From Acidobacteriota bacterium (lineage in GTDB: Bacteria > Acidobacteriota > Terriglobia > Bryobacterales > Bryobacteraceae), in the NCBI GenBank assembly GCA_026394075.1, contig JAPKYX010000057.1, positions 1-36,160 on the forward strand: 36,160 nucleotides of DNA. Direction: 5' to 3'. Under the pieces are notes generated by a model. The model made no database searches and was not told the DNA's origin. It saw nothing but the letters and a program-made list of their open reading frames with translations. The first letter of the stretch is position 1. Every line of letters starts with the position of its first letter. This document shows, piece after piece, positions 8,328 to 18,100 of this stretch. Made by a program: the position numbers and the translations under genes.

Positions 8328-8355
8328 CACCGGCAGCCTTCCTAACTGTCCGGTG
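8328..8355 (-). promoter_or_regulatory. Bulged inverted repeat upstream of the VPEID-CTERM gene
   Basis: CACCGGCAG (8328-8336) pairs with CTG-t-CCGGTG (8346-8355), leaving one bulged base and a 9-nt loop. It ends about 25 nt upstream of the small gene's start codon on the minus strand. A TATACT hexamer (minus strand, 8320-8325) lies between the repeat and the start codon. The element could be an operator overlapping the promoter or a 5'-leader hairpin. Confidence 0.3.
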
Positions 8356-8502
8356 TTAGCAGAGCATAGCATGTGGTCCATCGCCCTTGGCAATCCATCC
8401 GGATGTGGATTAGTGCCCGTACCTTCGGTCCGCGGCCCATTGGAGTAGCGTGATCGTGGCTGCCAGTGATACGCTGTCCAGCGGAAACCGCAAGGAGACT
8501 GA

Positions 8503-9840
8503 ATGCATCGCCGTCAACTACTGAAGACTCTCGCTGGCGCAGCCGCTGCGCTCCCGCTTCCGCTGGCCGCCCAGACGGCCGCGCAGAAATCACCCGGCTC
8601 CATCCGCATCACGGGTGTCGACGTCATCGTCACCAACCCCGGCGCGACGGCGATGAACAACTTCGTGCTCATCAAGATCTCCACCAACCAGCCGGGCCTG
8701 GTCGGATGGGGAGATGCCACCTGCACCGGCAGCGAACTGGGCGTCGCCAAGTTTATGGAGGAGCATCTGACGCCCGGGCTGATCGGGCAGAACCCCATGC
8801 ACAGCGAACGGCTGTGGCAGCGGCTGTTCTTCCTGCCGTACTACCGCTCCGGCAGCGTGCAGATGTCGGCCATCTCCGGCGTCGACATGGCGCTGTGGGA
8901 CATCAAAGGCAAAGTGGCCGGGCTGCCGGTGTATGACTTGCTGGGCGGCAAAGTGCGCGAAGGAATGCTCACCTACACTAACGCCGGCGGGCGCGACTTC
9001 AAGCAGGTGGAAGACAACGTCCGCAAGCTGATGGAGCGCGGCTATAAGGTGATCAAGGTGCAGGTAGCGCTGCCAGGCAACGATGGCGGCTATGCCGTGC
9101 CGCAGACCGCAGCGCAAGCCGCCAAGACCAAGGACGCCTATGCGGCCGGGATGCCGCCGGATGAGGTGTGGGACCCGATGGCCTACACCCGCACCTTGCC
9201 TAAACTGTTCGACCACCTGCGCAAAACCGTGGGCGATGAGATCGAACTGCTGCATGACGTGCATGAGCGGATCACCCCGTCGCAAGCTCTGCAGTTGGGT
9301 AAGGCCCTGGAGCCCTACCGCCTGTTCTATTTCGAAGATCCGCTGCGGCCGGAGCACTTGGATACGTTCCGCCTGATGCGGCAGCAATGCTCGACGCCGA
9401 TCGCGATGGGTGAGGTCTACACCGGCCAATGGGATGGCCTGTTCCTCATCACCGAACACTTGATCGACTATGTGCGTCACGACCTGGCGCACTGTGGCGG
9501 CATCACCACCGGCAAAAAGATCGCCACCTTCTGTGAACCCTACGGCATCCTGTCAGCCTGGCATGGGCCAGGCAATATTTCGCCGATCACACACATGGCG
9601 AATGCGGCGGTCAGTTTGTCGATCCCCAACTTCGGCATCCAGGAGTTCGCCACCGGCTGGGGCGACCCCGTCCGCGAGGTCTTTAGCGATGTGCCGCAAT
9701 ACGCCAATGGACAAGTCACGGTGAACGACAAACCGGGCCTGGGCATCGACGTCAACGAGGCGGTGGCTCGCAAGTACCCTTACGTCCGCCGCCTGCGGCC
9801 CGCCATTCGGCGGCCCGATGGGACGCCCTGGGCCTATTGA
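8503..9840 (+). CDS. ManD/RspA-type enolase-superfamily dehydratase homologue, Tat signal
   Basis: This 445-residue protein has a twin-arginine leader (MHRRQLLKTLAGAAAALPLP) and an AAGGAG ribosome-binding site just before the ATG. The body matches the D-mannonate dehydratase/RspA branch of the enolase superfamily. Diagnostic residues are Asp252 and His254 (HDVHERITP), Glu278 (YFEDPLRPEH), Glu304 (AMGEVYTG), His354 (AWHGPGNISP) and Glu381 (NFGIQEFATGWGD). Their relative spacing (0, 2, 26, 52, 102, 129) closely follows characterised ManD enzymes. Family members with good activity dehydrate D-mannonate or D-gluconate to 2-keto-3-deoxy sugar acids, but many homologues have weak or no such activity. 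Export to the periplasm is unusual for this group. It diverges from the VPEID unit and is followed 20 bp later by a GNAT gene. Confidence 0.88.
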   Translation: MHRRQLLKTLAGAAAALPLPLAAQTAAQKSPGSIRITGVDVIVTNPGATAMNNFVLIKISTNQPGLVGWGDATCTGSELGVAKFMEEHLTPGLIGQNPMHSERLWQRLFFLPYYRSGSVQMSAISGVDMALWDIKGKVAGLPVYDLLGGKVREGMLTYTNAGGRDFKQVEDNVRKLMERGYKVIKVQVALPGNDGGYAVPQTAAQAAKTKDAYAAGMPPDEVWDPMAYTRTLPKLFDHLRKTVGDEIELLHDVHERITPSQALQLGKALEPYRLFYFEDPLRPEHLDTFRLMRQQCSTPIAMGEVYTGQWDGLFLITEHLIDYVRHDLAHCGGITTGKKIATFCEPYGILSAWHGPGNISPITHMANAAVSLSIPNFGIQEFATGWGDPVREVFSDVPQYANGQVTVNDKPGLGIDVNEAVARKYPYVRRLRPAIRRPDGTPWAY

Positions 9841-9860
9841 GCGGGTAAGCTAGCGGTAGA

Positions 9861-10619
9861 TTGTTCTTCGCCAACCATACTCTCGCCCGGCGCTTGGAAG
9901 CCGCAGAAGCATTCACTTGCCGTTGCTACGGCGGGCCGACCGAAAGCATGGACTATGCGGGCGGTGTCGCCATGTTTGCGGGCGTTGGCTCGCCCCTCAC
10001 GCACGCCATCGGGACGGGGATGCATGGTGTCGTCAGTGCGGCCGAGATCGAGGCCATGGAGCAGTTCTACCAGTCTCGCGGCAGCCATGCGGAGATCGAC
10101 CTGTGCCCACTGGCGGATGAAGGTTATCTGCCGCAACTGAGCGAGCGAGGCTATCGCGTGGTGGAGTTGAACAACGTGCTGGCCCGGGTGATCTCCGGCG
10201 ACGTACCACCCGCGGACCCGCGCGTGGTGCCGGGTGATGGGGCGACGTACTCGCGCGTGGTGGCGGAAGGTTTCTTTGGGCCGGGCGAACCGCCAGCGGA
10301 GATGCTGGCCATCGGCGCGGCTCTGTCCAGCGGCCCGTTGCAACCCTATCTGGCCTTTGTCGATGGTCGCGCTGTGGCGGGGGGAACCCTCAACATCTGC
10401 GAGAACACCGGCTTCTTCTTTGGCGACGCCACGGTCGGTGACGCGCGAGGATTGGGCTTGCAGCGCGCACTGGTGGAGACGCGACTAGCGGCGGCCGCCG
10501 CGGCGGGTTGCGACTTGGCGTTCGCCGCCACGCTGCCGGGTAGCCAGTCGCAACGTAACTACGAACGCTGCGGCTTCCGCGTGGTCTACACCAAGCTGAC
10601 GCTGCGGCGGGTCTTTTAA
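9861..10619 (+). CDS. GNAT family N-acetyltransferase
   Basis: This 252-residue protein is read from a TTG at 9861. The start is favoured because the frame opens with FFANHTLARRLEAAEAF, a typical beginning for this type of GNAT protein. The N-terminal part (about 1-115) contains GGVAMFAGVGSPLTHAIGTG. The C-terminal part (about 120-252) has the acetyl-CoA-binding fold: an AVAGGTLNICENTGFFFG strand pair, then DARGLGLQRALVETRL, standing in for the usual RGxGxG loop, and a final NYERCGFRVVYTKLTL. GNAT enzymes acetylate amines using acetyl-CoA; the substrate is unknown here. It lies 20 bp after the ManD-like gene in the same direction and is probably co-transcribed. It ends 2 bp before the convergent receptor gene. 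Confidence 0.82.
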   Translation: MFFANHTLARRLEAAEAFTCRCYGGPTESMDYAGGVAMFAGVGSPLTHAIGTGMHGVVSAAEIEAMEQFYQSRGSHAEIDLCPLADEGYLPQLSERGYRVVELNNVLARVISGDVPPADPRVVPGDGATYSRVVAEGFFGPGEPPAEMLAIGAALSSGPLQPYLAFVDGRAVAGGTLNICENTGFFFGDATVGDARGLGLQRALVETRLAAAAAAGCDLAFAATLPGSQSQRNYERCGFRVVYTKLTLRRVF

Positions 10620-10621
10620 AC

Positions 10622-13600
10622 TCAGAACCGCAACTTCATCGCCAGTTGCACCCGTCGTGGCTCACGTGTCGACGTCACCTGACCGAAGTTGGTGGCGCCC
10701 AGCGACGTTGAGACGCCCAGGAAGTTGGTGTGGTTCAGTGTGTTGAAGCTCTCCAGGCGGATCTGCACATCCTTGCCGCGTTCGCCCCACTTGATGTTCT
10801 TAAACATCGACAAGTCATAGCGGGAAAACCCGGGGCCGACCACTGTGGCCGGGCCGGCGTTGCCGGGGCGGACTTCGCCTTGCGGCACGGCCGCGAAGGC
10901 TTCTGTGTTGAACCAATTCAGCAGCGTGTGCGGCGCTCCCGCGTTGGGGTCCGCAATGCGGTCCGGGCGGGGGGACGAAGCGCTGGTGCCTAAGATGCCC
11001 AGGCCGCCCCAATCCTGGCCCAGGCCGGAGGTCACCCGCAGCGGCGTGCCGGAATTGAAGGTCGCAATGCCGGACAGCTGCCAGCCCCGCAACGCCAGCG
11101 CGGTGGTGCCATGCGACTTAGCGGCCAGCGGCACCTGGTAGATGTAGCTCACGGTCAGCACGTGTGGGCGGTCAAACAAAGCGCGGGCGCGCTCCGCACT
11201 GCGATTGTAAGTGTTCTGCGGCGCATTGGACCGGTCGCTGGTGGCATCCGTCATCACCTTGGACCACGTATAGCTGAGCCGCAGCGAGAAACCGCCGGTG
11301 TAGTACTTCTGCGCACTTACTTGCAGCGAGTTGTAAGTGGAGTTGAACCAGTTCTGTACCGTGTTGATCGGCCCGTAACCCCGGTACGGGCGGATGACGT
11401 TCAGCCGCGGCGTGGTCTGCGTGGTGAACGGCGTGTTGGCGTCAGTGATGCCCGCCGCCACGGCGGCTCCGACGGGCACTTGGTTGATGTCCACCACGCC
11501 CAGCAGATGAGTCGATTTAGAGCCGTAGTAGCCGACGCTGGCCACCAGGTTCTTCACCAACTGATGCTGGATGTCGAAGCTCCACTGCTGGGTGTAGGGC
11601 AGTTGGTTGGGCGCGGGTGTTCCGCGCAGTGTCTTCGGTGCGGCGGAGATCAACTGCACTCCGGCGGCCGGGTTCTCCAGGCGTGTATTCGAGATGTTGA
11701 TGCTGTTGACGTAGGGCGGATTGTTGAAGATGTTCTGTTCGTAGATGCCCACCAGCGTCGAATCATACGAGATGCCGTAGCCGGAACGGATGGCCGTTCG
11801 GCCTTTCTTGAATGGGTCCCAGGCAAAGCCAATACGTGGGGCGAACTTGTGGCGGTCTTCGTTGGAGATCTTGGACCCAAACGGTGAGTTGCGGTTGTTG
11901 ATGATGATGCCGTTCAACTCGTCGCCCGTATTGGGCACGACATTGCCGGTGGTGGGGTTCACTTGCGGAGCTTTGGCCGGGTCCCAGCGTGATGGGTCGA
12001 AGTTGGTCAACAGGCCGGCGGCGTCATAGGGCAGATAGAAGTTGGAGTAGCGCACCCCCAGGTTCAGCGTGAAGTTCGGCTTGAGGTGCCAGTCATCTTG
12101 AAAGTAGAGTTCCCACTGCCGCTGGCGCACGTCGGGGAACAGGTCGACGGAAGCCTGGGTGTAGCTGCTGACGTTGCCCAGCAGAAAGTTTGCCCAGGCT
12201 TGTTGGGCCAGCGGTGTTGCTGTCGTGGGGCGCGGTGTGTTGGGAATGGAAAACGTCCCCGCATTGTTGCCCGCGGCGTTCTCGTTCTTCTGGTAGAGGT
12301 TCACCGAGGCACCGAACTTCCAGACGCGACGGCTCCACACTTTGGTCATGTTGTCGAAGAAGTTGAAGTTGCGGTTGTAGTTCTCATACTGGCCAAAACC
12401 GGTGACGCTCGAAAAGCCGGCCACCGATAGCGAGGGAATGCGGTCCAGTGTAGAGGCAAACGGCAGCTTCACTTGAACGGCCGGCGAGTTTGCCGCGGCG
12501 ATCATGCCCACGGGCGTGCTGGTGATGGCACCGGACGAGTAGGCAAAGCCCGCCTCATTCAGCAGCGTGGGCCGCATGGTGGAGGTGCCGCGGAACATCC
12601 AGCCGCGTCCGGGTGAGTTGGTGCGCGTGGTGGAGACACCGGGCAGCGCGGCTCCGGTGAACAGGCCGCCGGGCTCTTCCGTCGGGATGGTGTCGCTGAT
12701 GTAGCGCACCGAAACCTGGTGGCTGGCGGTGAAGACATGGTCGATCTTGATCAGCTCCTGCCGCGCGTTGTAGATGGAGCGCTGTGGGGTGAATAAGTTG
12801 TAAGTAGTGGGATCACCGGCCGGAATCCTGGACCAGACGCTCTGGATATAGGCCCGCGCCACCGGGTTGATGTTGGTGATCCGCGTGGCCGTGGCTTCAC
12901 AGGTATTGCCGGTGAACTGCGTGCAGACTGGTGCGGTGAAGTTGCCCTGCTTCATCTCTTCGGTGGGTGCCAGCGCATTGAACGTGGCATAGGTCAGCAC
13001 GCGGCGGAATTCATGGGACCAAAAGAAGAACGTCTTGTTGCGGTCGCTCTTCCGCGTGCCCAGGAAAGGCACCGGGCCGCCGATGGTGTAGCCAAAGTTG
13101 TTGTAGCGCAATGGTGGCCGGGCAATGCGACGGGCGTTGTTGAAGTAAGTGTTGGCTGACAGCACATCATTGCGGAAGAACTCATAGGCGGAGCCGTGAA
13201 CCTTGGCGGTGCCCGATTTGGTGATCACATTGATCATGCCCGCCGCGCCGCGTCCAAACTCCGCCGAGTACTGCCCGCGCATTGCCTTGAATTCGGCAAT
13301 CGCATCCACGGAAGGATAGTTGAGCAAGGTCAGATTTGAGCCGCGGTCGACGTTGTCAGCACCGTCCACCATAAAGTTGTTGCCACTGGTCCGGCCACCA
13401 TTCAGGGAGAACGGGATGGTGTTCGTGGATCCCGTCGGATTGGTGGTGCCGATGTAGACTTCGTCGGTGGGCGAATTGTTGGTGACGCCCGGCATCAATG
13501 AGATCAGCTGGATGTAGTTGCGATTGTTCAGCGCCAGTTCCGTCACTTCGACGCCTGAGATCAGTCCGGCTGAAGTAGCCGATTGCAGTTCCACGGTGGC

Positions 13601-13954
13601 GACGGATTCGCCCACCACTTCGACGGTGGTGGCCGTGTCGCCGACTTCGAGTGAGAAGTTGGCGGTCAGTTTGTCGGAGGCGTGCAGTTCGAAGCCGCTG
13701 CGCAGGCCGGCCTTGAATCCGGGGGCCTCCACGCGGATCGAGTAGCGCCCGATGCTCAGCAGCGTGGCAGCGTAATTGCCTTCGGCATTGGTCTGGTAGG
13801 CGCGGTTCACCGCCTGGTCGATGGCGGAAACGGTGATCTTCGCGTTCGCGACGGGCAGGCCGGTCTTGTCCGTGACGGTACCCACGATGGAGCCGGTCAC
13901 TTCCTGCGCCATCATCCAGCCCGTCGCGCAGCAAGCCGCCAGCAGTAATCTCAT
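10622..13954 (-). CDS. Oar-like TonB-dependent receptor with carboxypeptidase-regulatory-like domain
   Basis: This 1110-residue outer-membrane protein has a signal peptide (residues 1-16). An Ig-like carboxypeptidase-regulatory domain follows at about 20-100 (GSIVGTVTDKTGLPVANAKI, GNYAATLLSIGRYSIRVEAPGF). A TonB plug-like part spans about 115-250 (LNNRNYIQLISLMPGV, GRTSGNNFMVDGADNVD, QYSAEFGRGAAGMINVITKSG), and the rest is a long beta-barrel ending in aromatic LAMKLRF. No TonB-box was confidently located. Such proteins are expanded in acidobacteria and are annotated as TonB-dependent or OmpA-related (Oar) receptors. Ligands are mostly unknown; oligosaccharide import is a frequent proposal. 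The gene is convergent with the GNAT gene and divergent from rsgA. Confidence 0.9.
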   Translation of the reverse strand: MRLLLAACCATGWMMAQEVTGSIVGTVTDKTGLPVANAKITVSAIDQAVNRAYQTNAEGNYAATLLSIGRYSIRVEAPGFKAGLRSGFELHASDKLTANFSLEVGDTATTVEVVGESVATVELQSATSAGLISGVEVTELALNNRNYIQLISLMPGVTNNSPTDEVYIGTTNPTGSTNTIPFSLNGGRTSGNNFMVDGADNVDRGSNLTLLNYPSVDAIAEFKAMRGQYSAEFGRGAAGMINVITKSGTAKVHGSAYEFFRNDVLSANTYFNNARRIARPPLRYNNFGYTIGGPVPFLGTRKSDRNKTFFFWSHEFRRVLTYATFNALAPTEEMKQGNFTAPVCTQFTGNTCEATATRITNINPVARAYIQSVWSRIPAGDPTTYNLFTPQRSIYNARQELIKIDHVFTASHQVSVRYISDTIPTEEPGGLFTGAALPGVSTTRTNSPGRGWMFRGTSTMRPTLLNEAGFAYSSGAITSTPVGMIAAANSPAVQVKLPFASTLDRIPSLSVAGFSSVTGFGQYENYNRNFNFFDNMTKVWSRRVWKFGASVNLYQKNENAAGNNAGTFSIPNTPRPTTATPLAQQAWANFLLGNVSSYTQASVDLFPDVRQRQWELYFQDDWHLKPNFTLNLGVRYSNFYLPYDAAGLLTNFDPSRWDPAKAPQVNPTTGNVVPNTGDELNGIIINNRNSPFGSKISNEDRHKFAPRIGFAWDPFKKGRTAIRSGYGISYDSTLVGIYEQNIFNNPPYVNSINISNTRLENPAAGVQLISAAPKTLRGTPAPNQLPYTQQWSFDIQHQLVKNLVASVGYYGSKSTHLLGVVDINQVPVGAAVAAGITDANTPFTTQTTPRLNVIRPYRGYGPINTVQNWFNSTYNSLQVSAQKYYTGGFSLRLSYTWSKVMTDATSDRSNAPQNTYNRSAERARALFDRPHVLTVSYIYQVPLAAKSHGTTALALRGWQLSGIATFNSGTPLRVTSGLGQDWGGLGILGTSASSPRPDRIADPNAGAPHTLLNWFNTEAFAAVPQGEVRPGNAGPATVVGPGFSRYDLSMFKNIKWGERGKDVQIRLESFNTLNHTNFLGVSTSLGATNFGQVTSTREPRRVQLAMKLRF

Positions 13955-14063
13955 GGGTGTCAGGGTAGCGTCTTAAGCCCCCAGTTTCAATAGTCCAGTT
14001 GCCGAGGCGGGCAGGGGTGAGCTATCTTCGTCACTTGGCTACTACTGTCATCGCTTAGGCCGC

Positions 14064-15116
14064 TTGCCACGCCGGTTCCGGTGCCCGGCCGTCAAGCGCT
14101 TTCTCTCTTCGGCCCCTCGCGCCGGACGTGTCTGCATTCGCAGACTGGTCCCTCATGAAAGCGAGACTCCCTTGAATTTCAGAATTACAGCGCACCATCG
14201 TGGTGTGTGGTTGGTGGGCGATCAGCCGGTGACACTGGCCGGTAGCTTTGATGGTGTGCGCCCCTGCGTGGGCGATTGGGTGGAACTGCGGGATACGCAG
14301 ATTGTCGCGGTAGCGCCGCGGCGGACACTGTTTGCCCGCAAGGCGGCCGGGTCCGGAGTGGAGGTACAACCGATTGCCGCCAACGTCGACATCGCGTTTC
14401 TGGTGATGGCGATGGATCATGATTTCAGCCTCCGGCGGCTGGAGCGGTACCTGGTGCTGACGCGGGAAAGCGGCGCCCGGCCCGTGGTGCTGCTGACCAA
14501 GGCCGACCTGGCGTCCGATGTCGCGGGCCGGGTAGCAGCGGCGCAAGCGGTGGTGGAGGGCCGCGATGTCCACCCGATTGCTGCTCCCAGCGGGCAAGGC
14601 ATCGACGACGTGTGGCGCTATCTGACGCCGGGCGTCACCGCCGTGCTGCTGGGCTCCTCCGGAGCAGGCAAATCGACGCTGACCAATGCCCTGTTGGGTG
14701 AGCAGCGGATGGCGACCCGGGAGGTCCGCGAAGCCGATTCCAAGGGCCGCCACACCACCACCCATCGCGAACTGGTGGAACTGCCCGGCGGCGCGTTCCT
14801 GATCGACACACCCGGCATGCGGGAGCTTCAGCTGTGGGCCTCCGAGGAGAGCGTCAACGCCACCTTCGGCGATGTTGAACATTGGGCGGCGCAGTGCCGC
14901 TTCTCTGATTGCTCACACTCCAATGAACCGGGCTGCGCGGTGCGTCAAGCCGTGGCCGACGGCTTGCTTGATCCGGAGCGCCTGGGCAGCCTTCACAAGC
15001 TGCGTAAGGAGGCGGAGCATCTGGCGGTACAAACCGACATCCACCAGATGCTGGCCCGCAAGGCCAAGTGGAAGTCGATCCACAAGGCGATGCGGAACGT
15101 CGACAAGCGGCGTTGA
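14064..15116 (+). CDS. rsgA: Ribosome small-subunit-dependent GTPase A
   Basis: RsgA is a circularly permuted GTPase that checks late maturation of the 30S subunit. The motifs appear in permuted order: G4 TKAD (145-148), G1 GSSGAGKST (197-205), the switch region RHTTTHREL (229-237) and G3 DTPG (248-251). A zinc-binding motif follows with Cys278, Cys283, His285 and Cys291 (CRFSDCSHSNEPGC). An OB-like N-terminal part includes RPCVGDWVEL. The length to the C-terminus is normal. The start is uncertain: a TTG at 14064 gives 350 residues, but residues 1-36 do not resemble other RsgA proteins. The TTG at 14172 gives a 314-residue protein beginning at NFRITAHHRG. The gene sits between two receptor genes on the opposite strand and looks monocistronic. 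Confidence 0.93.
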   Translation: MPRRFRCPAVKRFLSSAPRAGRVCIRRLVPHESETPLNFRITAHHRGVWLVGDQPVTLAGSFDGVRPCVGDWVELRDTQIVAVAPRRTLFARKAAGSGVEVQPIAANVDIAFLVMAMDHDFSLRRLERYLVLTRESGARPVVLLTKADLASDVAGRVAAAQAVVEGRDVHPIAAPSGQGIDDVWRYLTPGVTAVLLGSSGAGKSTLTNALLGEQRMATREVREADSKGRHTTTHRELVELPGGAFLIDTPGMRELQLWASEESVNATFGDVEHWAAQCRFSDCSHSNEPGCAVRQAVADGLLDPERLGSLHKLRKEAEHLAVQTDIHQMLARKAKWKSIHKAMRNVDKRR

Positions 15117-15124
15117 CAGCATGC

Positions 15125-15174
15125 ATCAAAACAAGGGCGGCGGGTCCCGCGATGTGGGAGACCGGGCCGCCCCT
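15125..15174 (-). terminator. Intrinsic terminator of the downstream-facing receptor gene
   Basis: GGGCGGC (15135-15141) pairs with GCCGCCC (15166-15172). Inside, GGTCCC can pair with GGGAGACC, giving a long GC-rich hairpin. On the minus strand it is followed by TTGTTTTG, an imperfect T-run. It lies 20 bp after the stop of the minus-strand receptor gene and just past the rsgA stop, so it may also form at the end of the rsgA message. Confidence 0.6.
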
Positions 15175-15193
15175 GAAAAAGCGAGCCTCCAGC

Positions 15194-18100
15194 CTAGAAA
15201 GCCAGCCGGAGCGCGAGCTGGATCTGGCGGGGGTCGCCAGCTGCGGCGATCTGCCCGAACGACGGGTTGTCCGCCGTCGCGTTCGGATAGCTGAAGTTCG
15301 GGTGATTGGCCAGGTTGAAGGCTTCGCCCCGGAACTGCAGGCGGATCTTCTCCCGCAGATAGAAGTTGCGGCTGAAGCTCAGGTCAACGTTCACCAGGCC
15401 CGGACCCTGGATAATGTTGCGTCCAGCGTTGCCGAAGTTGCCTACGGCTGGTATAGCGAAGGCGGCGGTCGAGAACCACTGCTGCACGGTCTTGGGCCCA
15501 GCGTTGGGGTCGCCGATGAGGTTGGGCCGGTCACTGCCGCCGAAGGTGTTGCTGGTGTTGACGCTCAAGTAGGGCGTCAGCGGGCGGCCGGTCTGGATGC
15601 TAAAGATGCCGGAGACCTCCCAGTTCTGCATCAGCCGGTCAGTGAACTTGCGCCCGCCTTTGCCGAAGGGCAGATACCATATGGGGCTCCACACCAGCCG
15701 GTGACGGACATCAAAGTCCGACAGGCCCCGCTCGGCCCGACGGTTGAAACTGTTCTGCGGCGCGCTGTTGGAGGCGTTGGACGTAGATCCGGTGCCGGGG
15801 GCGTCATCGATCGATTTGCCGTAGGTGTAGGAGGTGAGAAACGACAAGCCAGCGCTGAAGCGCTTTTCGAGCTTCGCCTGCAGGGAATGGAAGTTCGAGT
15901 TGCCGTCGTTCTGATACCACGTCAAGTTGCCGTAAGCGGGGAAGCGGCGGCGGGCGTTCACCTGGGCCGTGGTGCCCGGACCCGGGGCTGGCTGATTCGG
16001 ATTCTGGCTGGTCTGCAGGTGGCTGCCTTTGGCACCGAAGTAGCTGGCTTCCACCAGGATGTTGGTGGTCAGCTGGCGTTGCACGCCCAAGCTCCACTGC
16101 TGGCGGTCGGCCAACGGGAAGTCTTGATTGATACCCCAGGCGGTGTTGGAGCCGCTGGCCAGAGTGCTCGGAAAAGGATCCTTCAACGTGATCACCACGG
16201 TCCGGCTGGCATTGAAGGTCTGGGGGTTGCGGAACGGCGCATTCAGGGCCAGCGTGTACATGCCGTTCAACGTGGTGTTTGGGTTGTAGAAGATACCGTA
16301 GCCGCCGCGGATCACGGTGGAGGACTTGCCAAAGGGCTGCCAGGCAAAGCCAAAGCGTGGCGCAAAGTTGTTTCGGTCCGCGTTGTAGAGCGCCTTACCG
16401 ACGCCGTTCTGCCCCATCACGCGCAGTACGCCTGTGTCGGCGTCAAACGACGACATGCGGTTGTACTTTTCGGTGAGTGGACTGATGTACTCCCACCGGA
16501 GGCCGACATTGAAGGTGAGATGCGGCGTGATCTTGTAGTCGTCCTGCACGAACCAGTTCCACGACCCCTGCCGGTTATAGAAGAACGGCTGATACGGGTT
16601 GCGGCTGGTGCTGGTGGGCAGTCCCAGCAGCATGTCGGCCAGCGGGTAGCCACTGGTGAGTGCCGTGGTGGCACCGGTAAAGTTCAGCGACCCGCGACCA
16701 CCGGAAGACTGATTGTTACTGCTCTGGAACTGGCGCCACTCAACCCCGAATTTCAGCGCGTGCTTGCCCGCCATCCAACTGAGGTTGTTCACGATCTGGT
16801 AAGTGGTGTCGGCACGGTTGGACGGCAGATTGGTAGCACCGCCTAGCCGAGAATAGCCGGTGACTGAGGTGGACGGCAGACCGGTATTGTCCGGGATGGA
16901 ATCAAGAAACGCTCCGGGAAGCGCGGGGAAGTCGGCCTTCACGTCCTCCTGCAGGCGCGGCTGGACCAGGCGGTTGACGCCCGCGCGGAATTCATTGATC
17001 AACGAGGGCGAAAAGACGTGTACCTCTGTCAGGCCGCCCAGCTGGGTGGTCAACCCGGAGTCACACCCAAAGCCCGGCAGCACGGAGCTGCCACAAAGGC
17101 GGTTGGAGGGTTCAAACGACGGGTCAGTGAAGCGGTTATAGGTGACGGTGAGTGAGTCATTCACGGAGAAGCTATGGTCCACCTTGATGCTGTTCTGGTC
17201 CATCGTCTCGCGCCGGGTTTCGCTGAAGTTGTAGTTGGAGGCCGGTAGCGTGCCAGCGGCGGTTGGCCGGTTGGGGGCGGGATAGAACGTAGCCAGCCTC
17301 ACCCCGAGCGAATCCAATAGCTCCGGATCGATCACATTGGGCGTGCGGAAGTTCAGCCCGGTGAATGGGTTTAGCACGCGCCGGGGTGAAGCCAGGGTCA
17401 GCAGGGACCGAAAGTCGCCCGACTTCATTTCAGGCAACGGCACCGTCGCCAGCGCCGCCACCTGCTGCCGCAGCCGCAGCCCTTCATAGCTGTAAAAGAA
17501 GAACGTCTTGTCCTTGCGAATAGGACCGCCCAACGTGCCGCCGAACTGGTTGCGCTTGAAGGCGGGCGAGGCTGACGGCGTGAAGTAGTTCCGCGCGTCC
17601 ATCACCTGGTTGCGAAGAAACTCAAACAGGCCGCCATGCAACTGATTGGTGCCGGATTTGGTGACCACCACCACCTGTCCACCGGACCCGCGGCCGTATT
17701 CAGCCGGGTAGACGCCAGTCAGCAGTTTGAATTCTTGAATTGAATCCACCGACGGCCGGAACGAAGGCCCGTTGACGCCCGTGTCGTTGTTGTCGATGCC
17801 GTTCACGGTGAAGTTGTTGCTGGTCTCCGTGGCACCGGCCACGTTGAAGCCCCCGCGGAAGCCCATCGTCGAATTCTGCGCCGGCGCATAGGCGCCCGGC
17901 ACCAGCAGCGCCAGCCCGTAGAACTCCCGGCTATTCAGCGGCAACTCGATCACCTTGCGATTCTCGATCACGGTGCCGGAAGCGGCCGATTCCGTGGCGG
18001 TCTGCGGTGCCTCCGCCACCACCTGGATGACGTCGTTCACTTGCCCCAGTTCGAGTTTGACGTCCAATCGGGCATCCTGGCTGACCTGCAACGTAATGCC

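Noticed and set aside
14155..14157. ATG as an alternative rsgA start
   Set aside because: It is out of frame with the GTPase. Only TTG codons at 14064 or 14172 fit.
15068..16846. Long open frame on the plus strand (592 codons)
   Set aside because: It lies fully antisense to the receptor gene at 15194-18361, which has clear domain motifs, and its translation shows no known family pattern. Long antisense frames are common in GC-rich DNA.
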